Notes under the pieces: generated by a model | Database searches by the model: none | What the model saw: only the letters and a program-made list of their open reading frames with translations | What the model was told of the DNA's origin: nothing | Assembly (NCBI RefSeq): GCF_030269645.1 | Contig: NZ_BSTR01000047.1 | Coordinates: 1 to 61,138, forward strand | DNA from: Actinokineospora sp. NBRC 105648 | GTDB taxonomy: Bacteria > Actinomycetota > Actinomycetes > Mycobacteriales > Pseudonocardiaceae | Reading direction: 5' to 3' | Length of the DNA: 61,138 nt | Shown: piece by piece, positions 53,857-61,138 of the stretch | Position numbering within the stretch: the stretch's first letter is position 1 | Layout of the letters: the number at the start of each line of letters is the position of its first letter | Program-made: the position numbers and the translations under genes

Positions 53857-53876
53857 TATGCAGCTGAATCTGCATA
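53857..53876 (+). promoter_or_regulatory. Inverted-repeat operator before the HNH nuclease gene
   Basis: TATGCAG-CTGAAT-CTGCATA is a 20-base dyad ending 13 bases before the start codon, at the ribosome-site edge. It resembles ARG-box-like or other small repressor sites in actinomycetes by its TGCA and GAAT words, but the regulator is not known. Confidence 0.5.
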
Positions 53877-53889
53877 GAAGGGAGTCTTG

Positions 53890-54543
53890 ATGCGTCGTCT
53901 CGTTGTCGCCGCCGCCGTCGTGCTCACGCTGTCCGCGTGCGACCCGAACCTGGGCGCGGGCACCGGCGCGGGCGGTGCCACCCCGCCGGCCCCCGCCGCG
54001 GGCGCCCCCGGCGACCACGCCGCCGCCCTGGCCGCCCTCGGCCAACCCCGCCTGGAGGACACCGGCGCCCACTACAACCGCAAGGACTGGGGCGACTGGG
54101 ACTACGACCCCAAGTCCAAGTGCAACACCCGCGAGCAGGTCCTCATCCGCGACGGCGACGGCGAGACCGTGGACGCCCAGTGCCGGGCCACCTGCCCCAA
54201 GGCGACCTGCTGGACCAGCCGCTACGACGACGTCACCACCAAGGACCCGGCCGACCTGCAGATCGACCACATCGTCCCGATCGCCGAGGCCAACCGCTCC
54301 GGCGCCCGCGACTGGACGGCGGAGCAGCGGGCGGCCTACTACAACGACACCACCAACCTGGTCGCGGTGTCCGGCCGCTCCAACCAGCAGAAGAGCGACG
54401 GCGACCCCGCCAAGTGGCGCCCCGTCCGCACCTACTGGTGCGACTACGCCACCGCCTACGTCGCGGTGAAGACCAAGTACAAGCTCACCGTCGACGACGC
54501 GGAACTGGCCGAACTGACCCGCATGCTCGGCTCCTGCGCCTGA
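53890..54543 (+). CDS. Secreted HNH/DUF1524-type nuclease lipoprotein
   Basis: A 217-residue predicted lipoprotein: hydrophobic start and lipobox TLSACDP, an Ala/Gly/Pro linker, then an HNH nuclease domain of the DUF1524/GmrSD-C type. The active-site strand is LQIDHIVPIAEA, followed by TTNLVAVSGRSNQQKSDGDP (the second Asn and the Lys of the HNH fold). Four or more cysteines (KCNTRE, QCRATCPKATCWTS) probably form disulfides outside the cell. ATG 53890 follows GAAGGGAG; a TTG lies one codon upstream. Nutrient acquisition from extracellular DNA is the usual role assumed. Confidence 0.87.
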   Translation: MRRLVVAAAVVLTLSACDPNLGAGTGAGGATPPAPAAGAPGDHAAALAALGQPRLEDTGAHYNRKDWGDWDYDPKSKCNTREQVLIRDGDGETVDAQCRATCPKATCWTSRYDDVTTKDPADLQIDHIVPIAEANRSGARDWTAEQRAAYYNDTTNLVAVSGRSNQQKSDGDPAKWRPVRTYWCDYATAYVAVKTKYKLTVDDAELAELTRMLGSCA

Positions 54544-54778
54544 CCGGCCTCAAGCAGCCAATTCCCCGACTCGACCACGCCCCCGCTCGACGGGCTTGCC
54601 CCACTCGATCGGCCCGTCCCACCCGATCAAGCCCCTCGACCAACGCGGCCCGCCCACCTGCCAGGTCTGCCCCACCCCACCAAGCCCCTCAACCAAGCAA
54701 GCCCCTCAACCAAGCCCCTGAGCGACCCGCAGACAAGCAGCCCAACCACCTCCAAACCCTTGCCCCGCAACCCAACTG
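54544..54778 (+). other. C-rich, G-poor tract after the nuclease gene
   Basis: Pyrimidine-rich plus strand with a recurring word AAGCCCCTCAACCAAG (near 54685-54720). No coding frame. It ends exactly where palindromic element E3 begins. Confidence 0.5.
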
Positions 54779-54914
54779 CTGGATCGGGTGGTGTGGCTTT
54801 ATCTGGGGGGAAGAGGCGCTAAGCTGCCTGGCAGGTGGGTGGATCCCTTCCCCACCCGCCTTCCCACCGCGCCTCTTCCGGGGTCCCCAGATCAAGCCAC
54901 ACCACCCGATCCAG
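54779..54914 (+). repeat. Palindromic element, copy E3
   Basis: A 136-base nested palindrome between convergent genes. The 30-base arm beginning CTGGATCGGGTGGTGTGG (54779-54808) is matched at 29 of 30 positions by 54885-54914. The inner stem AAGAGGCGC pairs with GCGCCTCTT (54870-54878). The apical core (GCTAAGCTGCC, GGATCCCTTCCCCACCCGCC) matches the other copies. Confidence 0.85.
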
Positions 54915-55125
54915 CACCACCCCGGAACCCGGGAACGCCCAATCCAACGCAGCGGCCACCCGATCCAGCGCCACCCCCAGAGCCGGGAAACCCAAGGGCA
55001 GCAGCCCCATCCCGGGTCAAGGAATCCGGCGCAGCGGCCGCCCGATCCAGCACCACCCCGGGAGCCGGGAAATCCGGGCAGCAACCACTAGCACCACCCC
55101 GGGAGCCGGGGAATCCCAAGCCCGA
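54905..55125 (+). repeat. Degenerate tandem repeats next to element E3
   Basis: The words CGATCCAGCACCACCCC and GGGAGCCGGGAAATCC recur about four times (near 54907, 54967, 55042 and 55090) with irregular spacing. The first unit begins inside the right arm of E3, so repeat and palindrome may have spread together. Confidence 0.6.
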
Positions 55126-55186
55126 GAAACCCGAAAGGGCCGCAGCACCCGCTACGGCCCTCCCGGAACAACGGTCCTACTTCAGA

Positions 55187-55906
55187 TCACACACCCGCGA
55201 TGCTCTGGATCCAGCTGCGGTACTGCGCCACGCTCGTGTAGTTGGTGACGCTCGACCGGTCGCTGGTCGAGGCGACGCCCACCTGGCGGCCGTTGCCGAA
55301 CATCGGGCCACCCGAGTCGCCACCGGCGGTGATGCCGTTGACCCGGGTCGCCTGGATCGCCACGCCGTTGTAGGCGTCCCGCGCGTTGGTCGAGGAGACC
55401 CGCACGGTGGCGACCTTCAGGTAGCGCGACTGGCAGTTGATCTCGGGCTGGTTGGTGCAGGTCGCGCCCCAGCCGTAGACCTGGACGTTCTGGCCCACCC
55501 GGGCGTCGGCCGAGGTGCCCAGCGGGGCGTAGGTCGCCGAGACGCTGCGGTCCAGCTTGGCGATCGCCAGGTCGGAGTTGGAGCTGCGGTAGATCGTCGA
55601 GGCGTTGGCGGTGGTGCCGCCGCTGGTCTGGTCCAGGCTGCCGATCCGGAAGCTGATCGTGCCGCTGGCGACGCAGTGCTTGGCGGTCAGCACGTACTGC
55701 GGGGCGATGATGGTCGCCGAGCAGGACTGCTGGCCGTTGGCGAACAGCCGCGCGGCCCAGGGGGCGTTGCTGGCCGTGCCGCCGCCGATGATCGCCGGGG
55801 TCAGGACCGGGTCGCCCGCGGGCGGGGCGGCCACGGCCGAGGGCGCCGCGGCGAGCAGAGCGGCCGCCGCACCGGCGATGGTGACGGCGATCTTCATCTT
55901 CGTCAT
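55187..55906 (-). CDS. Secreted trypsin-like serine protease
   Basis: A 239-residue S1 protease without extra domains. Signal peptide ending APSAVAA, mature start near IIGGGTASNAPWAA, and triad in LTAKHC, NSDLAIAKL and GDSGGPMF. Two disulfide pairs are likely (CSATII/KHC; CTNQPEINCQS). ATG 55906 gives MTKMKIAVTIAG; an in-frame start 40 codons upstream would bury the signal peptide and is rejected. Streptogrisin-like size, but the GGSGGP oxyanion region is trypsin-type. Confidence 0.92.
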   Translation of the reverse strand: MTKMKIAVTIAGAAAALLAAAPSAVAAPPAGDPVLTPAIIGGGTASNAPWAARLFANGQQSCSATIIAPQYVLTAKHCVASGTISFRIGSLDQTSGGTTANASTIYRSSNSDLAIAKLDRSVSATYAPLGTSADARVGQNVQVYGWGATCTNQPEINCQSRYLKVATVRVSSTNARDAYNGVAIQATRVNGITAGGDSGGPMFGNGRQVGVASTSDRSSVTNYTSVAQYRSWIQSIAGV

Positions 55907-56299
55907 ATCCGTTTTCTCGATTCTGCGGCCGAGGCCGCGGGCAGGGGTGAATCGGGAACATTCCGCAAAGTCGGCCCACGCGGAAATAGCGCCAGCGAAC
56001 GGACCGGAGCTGCCGGGGACCGACATCCGCCCAGGTCACGTGCCTGTCACCCGGCGGAACCGATCCGTCACGCTGTCGAGTAGTCACTTTTTCACCAGAA
56101 TGTACGGATTCGCAAGGGTGGGATGTTCACAGGTTCGTCACCAGAGTGTGGAATGGTAATTGGTAACGACGGACCACGGATTGCAATGAATTGCTTTGCA
56201 CGTTCTCGCGCCGCGCCCGCGCGGGGGCGGGCACTAGCATCGGCCCCGGCGGGACGGCGACGGCGCCGCTCCGGCACCCGACTCAGGAGGTCGAACCCG
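55907..56299. other. Divergent intergenic region
   Basis: About 390 bases between the trypsin and paaZ genes, relatively AT-rich around 56080-56200. It must hold both promoters; no clear operator was seen. Confidence 0.4.
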
Positions 56300-58327
56300 A
56301 TGGCGCTGCTGCGCAGCTACGTATCCGGCCGGTGGCACACCCCGGCCGTCGACGGAGCGCCCCTGCACGACGCGGTCACCGGGGAGGAGATCGCGCGCAT
56401 CTCCTCCGCCGGGGTCGACATGGCCGCCGCGCTCGAGCACGGCAGGCGCGTCGGCGGCCCGGCGCTGCGCGAGCTGACCTTCCACCAGCGGGCCGCGCTG
56501 CTCAAGGTCCTCGCCTCGCACCTCACCGAGCACAAGGACGAGCTCTACGCCCTGTCCACGCGCACCGGCGCCACCCAGCGCGACTCACTCGTCGACGTCG
56601 ACGGCGGCATCGGGGTGCTGTTCACCTACAGCGGCAAGGGCCGCCGCGAGCTGCCCAACGCCAAGGTCCTCGCCGAGGGCCCGGTCGAGCGGCTGAGCAA
56701 GGGCGGCACCTTCGTCGGCAGGCACATCGCCAGCCCGCTGCGCGGTGTCGCGGTGCAGATCAACGCCTTCAACTTCCCGGTGTGGGGTCCGCTGGAGAAG
56801 TTCGCCCCGGCCTTCGTCGCGGGCGTGCCCAGCCTGGTCAAGCCCGCCAGCCAGACCGCGTACGTGACGGAGAAGCTGGTCGAGCTGATCATCTCCTCCG
56901 GCATCCTGCCCGAGGGCAGCCTGCAGCTGGTCAGCGGCAGCGCGGGCGACCTGCTCGACCACCTCACCCCGCAGGACCTGGTCGCCTTCACCGGCTCCGC
57001 CGCCACCGCGCGCAAGCTGCGCGCCCACGACACGGTGGTGCGCAACTCGGTCCGCTTCAACGCCGAGGCTGACTCGCTCAACTGCTCGATCCTCGGCCCG
57101 GACGCGGCGCCCGGCAGCACCGAGTTCGACCTGTTCGTCAAGCAGCTGGTGAACGAGATGACGGTCAAGGCGGGCCAGAAGTGCACCGCCATCCGCCGCG
57201 CCTTCGTCCCGGCCACGCACATCGACGCCGTCGCCGAGGCCGTCTCCGCGCGGCTGGCCAAGACCACCATCGGCAACCCGGCCAACCCCGAGGTCCGGAT
57301 GGGCGCCCTGGCGGGCCTGGAACAGCGCGAGGAGGTCCGCCGCTCCCTCAAGTCCCTGGCCGACGCCGGCACGATCGTCTTCGGCGACCCGGACCACGTC
57401 GAGGTCATCGACGCCGACCCCGAACGCGGCGCCTTCCTGTCCCCGATCCTGCTGCGCGCCGACGACCCCGACCGCGCCGAACCGCACGAGGTCGAGGCCT
57501 TCGGCCCGGTCAGCACCCTGATGCCCTACACCGGCACCGACCACGTGATCGCCTTGGCCGCCCGAGGCCTGGGCAGCCTCGTCGGCTCCGTGGTCACCGG
57601 CGACGCCGACTTCGCCACCGAGGTGGTCCTCGGCGCCGCCCCCTGGCACGGCCGCCTGCTGGTGCTGGACGCGGACGACGCCAAGGAGTCCACCGGCCAC
57701 GGCTCCCCCCTGCCCGCCCTGATCCACGGCGGTCCCGGCCGCGCGGGCGGCGGCGAGGAGATGGGCGGCATCCGAGCGGTGCTGCACCACCTCCAGCGCA
57801 CAGCGGTCCAGGCCAGCCCCAAGGTCCTGGCCAAGATCACGGGGGAGTGGGTCGAAGGAGCACCCAGGCGGGAGGAGGAGGTCCACCCCTTCCGCAAGTC
57901 CCTCGCCGACCTCCGAGTGGGAGACAGCGTCGTGGCGGGCCCCCGCACGGTGACCCAGCAGGACATCGACCACTTCTCCGAGTTCACCGGCGACACGTTC
58001 TACGCCCACACCAACCCGGAAGCGGCAGCCGCCAACGAGTTCTTCGGCGGCATCGTCGCCCACGGTTACCTCATCGTGTCCTTCGCCGCAGGCCTGTTCG
58101 TCTCCCCGGAACCGGGCCCGGTCCTGGCCAACTACGGCCTGGAGAACCTCAGGTTCCTCACCCCGGTCTTCCCCGGCGACACCCTCACCGTGACCCTGAC
58201 CGCCAAGCAGATCACCCCACGGGAAACCGCCGACTACGGCGAAGTCCGCTGGGACGCCGAGATCACCAAGCAGGACGGCACCCCGGCGGCCAAGTACGAC
58301 GTCCTGACCCTGGTAGCCAAGAACTAG
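56300..58327 (+). CDS. paaZ: PaaZ: bifunctional oxepin-CoA hydrolase / semialdehyde dehydrogenase
   Basis: A 675-residue fusion of an aldehyde dehydrogenase (about 1-520) and a MaoC-type hydratase (about 535-675). It opens the oxepin ring in phenylacetyl-CoA breakdown and oxidises the aldehyde formed. The dehydrogenase has the catalytic Cys in KAGQKCTAIRRAF and the base Glu in RFNAEADSLN; the hydratase motif is FTGDTFYAHTNPEAAAANEF with the Asp and His. ATG 56300 follows AGGAGG at ideal spacing; a longer frame to 56123 lacks support. No other paa genes lie within the window, so it is an orphan here. A clear terminator follows. Confidence 0.93.
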   Translation: MALLRSYVSGRWHTPAVDGAPLHDAVTGEEIARISSAGVDMAAALEHGRRVGGPALRELTFHQRAALLKVLASHLTEHKDELYALSTRTGATQRDSLVDVDGGIGVLFTYSGKGRRELPNAKVLAEGPVERLSKGGTFVGRHIASPLRGVAVQINAFNFPVWGPLEKFAPAFVAGVPSLVKPASQTAYVTEKLVELIISSGILPEGSLQLVSGSAGDLLDHLTPQDLVAFTGSAATARKLRAHDTVVRNSVRFNAEADSLNCSILGPDAAPGSTEFDLFVKQLVNEMTVKAGQKCTAIRRAFVPATHIDAVAEAVSARLAKTTIGNPANPEVRMGALAGLEQREEVRRSLKSLADAGTIVFGDPDHVEVIDADPERGAFLSPILLRADDPDRAEPHEVEAFGPVSTLMPYTGTDHVIALAARGLGSLVGSVVTGDADFATEVVLGAAPWHGRLLVLDADDAKESTGHGSPLPALIHGGPGRAGGGEEMGGIRAVLHHLQRTAVQASPKVLAKITGEWVEGAPRREEEVHPFRKSLADLRVGDSVVAGPRTVTQQDIDHFSEFTGDTFYAHTNPEAAAANEFFGGIVAHGYLIVSFAAGLFVSPEPGPVLANYGLENLRFLTPVFPGDTLTVTLTAKQITPRETADYGEVRWDAEITKQDGTPAAKYDVLTLVAKN

Positions 58328-58361
58328 CCACACACAAGAACCGCGAGAGAAGCACGAATGC

Positions 58362-58398
58362 CGGTGGCGAGATGTCCGAAGTGGACATCTCGCCACCG
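58362..58398 (+). terminator. Hairpin terminator after paaZ
   Basis: CGGTGGCGAGATGTCC (58362-58377) pairs perfectly with GGACATCTCGCCACCG (58383-58398) around the loop GAAGT. Confidence 0.75.
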
Positions 58399-58510
58399 AC
58401 ACGGCAACCAACCCTCAAGGCCAAGTTCGTTGGTACAAAACAAGATCCCGACCCCGCTGGAACGTGAGAGGATCCCGACCCCGCTGGTACCGCCGGCCCC
58501 GCTACGGATG

Positions 58511-58647
58511 CTCGATCTAGTGGACTCGCGTCGTGTGGGGGAGGAGTACCGCTAAACTTGCCGTGGGTGGGGATGCCCTTACCCTGCCCTTTTCTCTCCA
58601 CCGCGGTGCTCTAGGGGCCCCACACGAAGCGAGTTCACTAGATCGAG
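58511..58647 (+). repeat. Palindromic element, copy E4
   Basis: A 137-base element whose 30-base arms (CTCGATCTAGTGGACTCGC..., 58511-58540, and 58618-58647) match at 28 of 30 positions. The inner stem GAGTACCGC pairs with GCGGTGCTC (one G-U). The core GCTAAACTTGCCGTGGG is conserved with copies at 1, 34.8 and 54.8 kb. Two direct copies of GATCCCGACCCCGCTGG (58445 and 58472) precede it, a trait shared with copy E1. Confidence 0.87.
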
Positions 58648-58791
58648 CCCCCGCTCTTACCTGGGCAACGAAGACGGCAGCGCCCAAGCAAGTCCTAGAC
58701 CGGACCCACGCTTGCAACCCGGGCAATCGAGGCGGCGAACCCGAACCCGAGCAACCGAGGCAGCAAGAGCCCAGCGCAAGAAGCAGCCGAG

Positions 58792-59712
58792 TCAGCCGCC
58801 CACCTTCGCCCCACCAGCGTTCAACGCGAACCACGTCCCACCCACACCCTGCCCCGCGGTGTCACAGGGCACCTTGTCCCCCGAGAACAGGTACACCGGC
58901 CACCCGCCAACAGTCACCTGCCGAGTCCCGTCAGCCCGTTCCACCGTCCCCACCGCGATCCCCTCCGCGACCACCTCGGCCCCAGCGGGCACCAGCAGCG
59001 GCGGCCACTTCACCGCGCACTCCCCAGTGCAGTTCGACGCAGACGGCTTGGCGGTGTCCTTGTCGAACCGGTACAGCGTCATCCCCGACCGGTCGGTCAC
59101 GATCGCGCCGAGCTTGCCCACCTTCATCACCGCGAGCGTCACCGGCGCGACCTTCCCCGCCGCCGACGCGGCGGCCTTCTTCCCCTCCGGCGTGAACGCC
59201 CACCAGGTCCCACCGGCTCCCTGCCCCTTGACCTCGCCGGCGGCGGCGTCCTTCGAGTACCGGTAGGCGGGCCACCCGGCGATCGTCAGCTGCGTGGCTC
59301 CATCCGAGCGCTGCACCGTCCCCACCAGTGCCTGGTCGACCCCTGTGGCGACGACGGAGGCAGCAGCGGACACCAGCACCGGCGGCCACGCCGTCGCGCA
59401 GGCCCCCGAGCAGTTCGTCGCGGGCGGTTTGGCCGTGTCCTTGTCGAACCGGTAGAGCGCCCGGCCGTCCCCGTCGGTCACGAACGCGCTGATCTCCGCC
59501 GACTGCGCCGTCTTGATCGCACTGGTCAACGCCACCCCCACAGCGTCGTCACCCTGCGCGGCGGGCTGCTGTTGAGCGGCCACCGGGGCGGGCGCCGCGC
59601 TACCTCCCACACCCGTCCCGCAGGCTCCCAGCACAGCCCCGAGGGCCGTGACCGAAACGAGCACCCCGACCAGACGACGACCCAGACGACGACCCAGATG
59701 ACGACCAGACAT
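58792..59712 (-). CDS. Lipoprotein with two secreted-repeat (Lipoprotein_15) domains
   Basis: A 306-residue lipoprotein: ATG 59712 after GGGAG, hydrophobic core, lipobox VLGACGTG. The mature part has two homologous halves of about 115 residues, each with ALYRFDKDTAKPPATNCSG or TLYRFDKDTAKPSASNCTG, then a second cysteine, W-P-P (CATAWPPVLV, CAVKWPPLLV) and GWPAYRYSKD or GWPVYLFSGD. This is the PF03640 repeat of unknown function. Some relatives are linked to extracellular electron transfer or copper, but nothing here proves that. Confidence 0.87.
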   Translation of the reverse strand: MSGRHLGRRLGRRLVGVLVSVTALGAVLGACGTGVGGSAAPAPVAAQQQPAAQGDDAVGVALTSAIKTAQSAEISAFVTDGDGRALYRFDKDTAKPPATNCSGACATAWPPVLVSAAASVVATGVDQALVGTVQRSDGATQLTIAGWPAYRYSKDAAAGEVKGQGAGGTWWAFTPEGKKAAASAAGKVAPVTLAVMKVGKLGAIVTDRSGMTLYRFDKDTAKPSASNCTGECAVKWPPLLVPAGAEVVAEGIAVGTVERADGTRQVTVGGWPVYLFSGDKVPCDTAGQGVGGTWFALNAGGAKVGG

Positions 59713-59792
59713 GTCCACTCCCGGTTCCGTGCGGTTGATTGACCACCACACGGCTCCCCGCCGCCCCCGGTTCACCCCCTGCCGGAAAACGG

Positions 59793-59826
59793 CGGCGGCC
59801 GCCCCCGCGAACGGGAGCGGCCGCCG
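59793..59826 (-). terminator. Hairpin terminator after the snapalysin gene
   Basis: CGGCGGCCGC (59793-59802) pairs with GCGGCCGCCG (59817-59826), extended by CCCG/CGGG around a CGAA tetraloop with a single mismatch. It lies 15 bases after the protease stop. Confidence 0.75.
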
Positions 59827-59840
59827 GGCGAACGGGAAGG

Positions 59841-60410
59841 TCAGGCGGCGTCGCTGATCACGATCGTCGCCGGGACCTGCCGGCTCGCCAAGCCGGTGGC
59901 GTAGTTGCGCTGCACGGAGGCCTTCTCCGCGGCACTGGGCTGGGCGTTGTTGCAGCTGACCGGGGCCGAGCTGCCGGACATCAGGTCCGAGCACAGGCCG
60001 GTGCGCCGGTCCGGCAGACCGAGGTTGTGGCCGAGCTCGTGGGTGATGATCCGGACCTTGTTGTAGCCCTGGTCCACGGCCTGCTTGCCGAACCAGACCT
60101 GGGCGCTGCCGGTCGAGCGGACCGGTCCGAGGGTGGCCTGCGGCCAGCCCGGGTCGGCCACGATCCGGATGTTGACCCGCTGGCCGGAGGTCGCCTTGAC
60201 GATCCGCACGTTGGTCACGGCCGCGTTCCAGTTGGCCGCGCCCTGGGCGATCTCGGTGCTGTACTGCCGCGCACCGCTGTCGTCGTAGGTCAGGGTGGTG
60301 ACCAGGGCCGCGGCGTCCTGGGCCGCGGTGGCGGGGACCGCCGTGCCGACCGCCACGGCCGCGCCGAGGATGACGTTGGCCGCGACCAGCGCGAGTGTTC
60401 GTCGTTGCAT
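59841..60410 (-). CDS. Snapalysin-type (M7) secreted zinc protease
   Basis: A 189-residue small neutral protease. Signal peptide to PATAA; a short or absent propeptide; zinc site HELGHNLGLPD (HExxHxxGxxD, the aspartate zincin form of snapalysin), followed by GLCSDLMSG (Met-turn). One disulfide is likely (GLCSD/VSCNN). ATG 60410 follows AGGAG; a longer frame adds 20 basic residues before the signal and is rejected. Streptomyces snapalysin genes often sit beside a LysR activator; none is near here. Confidence 0.92.
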   Translation of the reverse strand: MQRRTLALVAANVILGAAVAVGTAVPATAAQDAAALVTTLTYDDSGARQYSTEIAQGAANWNAAVTNVRIVKATSGQRVNIRIVADPGWPQATLGPVRSTGSAQVWFGKQAVDQGYNKVRIITHELGHNLGLPDRRTGLCSDLMSGSSAPVSCNNAQPSAAEKASVQRNYATGLASRQVPATIVISDAA

Positions 60411-60817
60411 GGAGTTTCTCCTGGTGTTGTGCGGCCCGCCGGGACGGGGCCGAACCCGGGTGGTTGCCATGCGGGGGACTCCGCCGAAGGGACGGCGACG
60501 ACGTCGGTTCCGCCGCTAGTGCAGGTACTGCGGGTCGTACGGGTAGATCCGTGCGGGTAGAGCGTCGTGCGCACAGCTCCCAAGCCGTGCGGGACACCGC
60601 CCGGGGGCGGGTGGCGTCCCGTGACCATGGGTACTCGGTGGGTGATCGAATCCCACCGAATCGTGACCGCGATCACAGGGGTTGACTTTCCCAGGTCCGC
60701 GGACCGTCATAAGTGAACAGAACACCCCGGCAAAGGGGGTTTGATCAGCAGAAACCCGGTCAGCGGGCGGTCAGCGGGCGGCTGTGCCAAGATCGAGTCG
60801 AGGTCCGCGCGATCACT
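60411..60817. other. Region upstream of snapalysin and of the rRNA promoter
   Basis: No gene. A TTGACT box (60682-60687) and TCATAA (60707-60712) lie 19 bases apart with a perfect 12-base palindrome GGTCCGCGGACC (60694-60705) in the spacer. Further on GGTCAGCGGGC is repeated twice in tandem (near 60758-60779). The first could be an additional rRNA promoter under protein control. Confidence 0.4.
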
Positions 60818-60848
60818 CGTGGATCCTTTGTCGCACAAGGGATCCACG
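60818..60848 (+). terminator. 14-bp hairpin before the rRNA promoter
   Basis: CGTGGATCCTTTGT (60818-60831) pairs with ACAAGGGATCCACG (60835-60848), one G-U pair, loop CGC. It may insulate the rRNA operon from upstream transcription or act as a regulatory site. Confidence 0.55.
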
Positions 60849-60877
60849 TCTGCCGGACGTGTTGGGGCACCCCCGAT

Positions 60878-60906
60878 TTGATCCCGCGTTGGTGGCCGTG
60901 TAACTT
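60878..60906 (+). promoter_or_regulatory. Candidate rRNA promoter
   Basis: TTGATC (60878-60883), 17-base spacer, TAACTT (60901-60906). Position about 110 bases before the conserved leader motif is suitable for an actinobacterial rrn promoter. Confidence 0.5.
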
Positions 60907-61022
60907 TCTTCCTGTCAGGCGGAACGGGCCGGGAAAACCGGAACGGAGCGGACACAAGAACTTCAGCGGTAACCAGCCTCGGATGAGGTCGCCCTGGGTG
61001 GCGGTTGATTCGGATGTGCGTG

Positions 61023-61138
61023 TGTTGTTTGAGAACTCAACAGTGTGCCGATTTAAGCCAGTAGAGCTTGAATATAGAACCCCATTTGTGGGTTCCTTTG
61101 AGATGAATATGATGCCAGTTTGGTGTCTGTTTGTCGGG
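61023..61138 (+). promoter_or_regulatory. 16S rRNA operon leader (antitermination region)
   Basis: TTGTTTGAGAACTCAACAG (61025-61043) is the leader motif found before 16S rRNA genes in many actinobacteria, where it belongs to the antitermination and processing region. A small hairpin GAACCC...GGGTTC (61077-61095) and TGTCTGTTTGTCGGG at the edge follow. The mature 16S sequence itself is not within the window. Confidence 0.85.

Noticed and set aside
56123..56299. A 59-codon N-terminal extension of PaaZ
   Set aside because: It lacks a ribosome site and has AT-rich, non-coding composition; ATG 56300 has AGGAGG at good distance and fits the family start.
61023..61138. Start of 16S rRNA within the window
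   Set aside because: Only the leader motif is present; the conserved 16S start (AGAGTTTGATC) is not reached before the right edge.

Overview
The window is high-GC actinobacterial DNA, most likely from a Pseudonocardiaceae-type filamentous actinomycete (inference). The reasons are a complete Mce lipid-import operon, tandem PucR regulators, a DUF574-type S-adenosylmethionine methyltransferase, a LAxTG-anchored ice-binding-like surface protein, secreted proteases, frequent GTG and TTG starts, and a typical actinobacterial rRNA leader at the right edge. The first base of 16S rRNA should lie just beyond position 61138. No tRNA, CRISPR array or insertion sequence was recognised.

Layout. 0.5-12.2 kb: a secreted protein, then an 11-gene Mce operon (ABC ATPase, two YrbE permeases, MceA-F, two Mce-associated proteins), nearly all overlapping by 1-4 bases. 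12.3-15.2 kb: two paralogous PucR-type regulators pointing back at the operon. 15.7-24 kb: mostly envelope and secreted functions, namely a lipoprotein, UspA, an HAF-repeat protein, a DUF3494 surface protein, a membrane protein with a TIR-like domain, and a tandem trypsin/carboxypeptidase pair sharing an almost identical C-terminal P domain. 24-32.7 kb: a helix-turn-helix regulator, a PfkB kinase, a methyltransferase, two SnoaL-like proteins around a LysR regulator, an EI24 membrane protein and an ABC exporter. 32.8-39.2 kb: a LytS/LytTR two-component system followed by two sodium:solute symporters, each with a small membrane partner. 39.3-53.3 kb: the surface locus described next. 53.9-60.4 kb: a secreted HNH nuclease, a trypsin, PaaZ, a two-repeat lipoprotein and a snapalysin-type protease. 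60.4-61.1 kb: rRNA promoter and leader region.

The most notable system is the four-gene minus-strand operon at 39258-53178: a small secreted beta-sandwich protein, a DUF916-like membrane protein (apparent one-base frameshift), a giant 3878-residue adhesin-like protein (lectin-like head, TIG, two Fn3, three putative-Ig and 21 cysteine-paired DUF11 repeats), and a short membrane-anchored DUF11-like protein. The small protein and the C-terminus of the giant share a domain that lines up with the Firmicutes WxL domain at both signature sites, but with tyrosine in place of tryptophan. The gene set (small, large and DUF916) is that of Firmicutes WxL loci. I propose an actinobacterial WxL-like cell-wall display system.

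The second notable signal is a family of about 140-base nested palindromes (one partial and three complete copies). Their 30-base arms and inner stems differ between copies, yet complementarity is kept, while the apical core is conserved. Two complete copies follow C-rich, G-poor tracts downstream of plus-strand genes.
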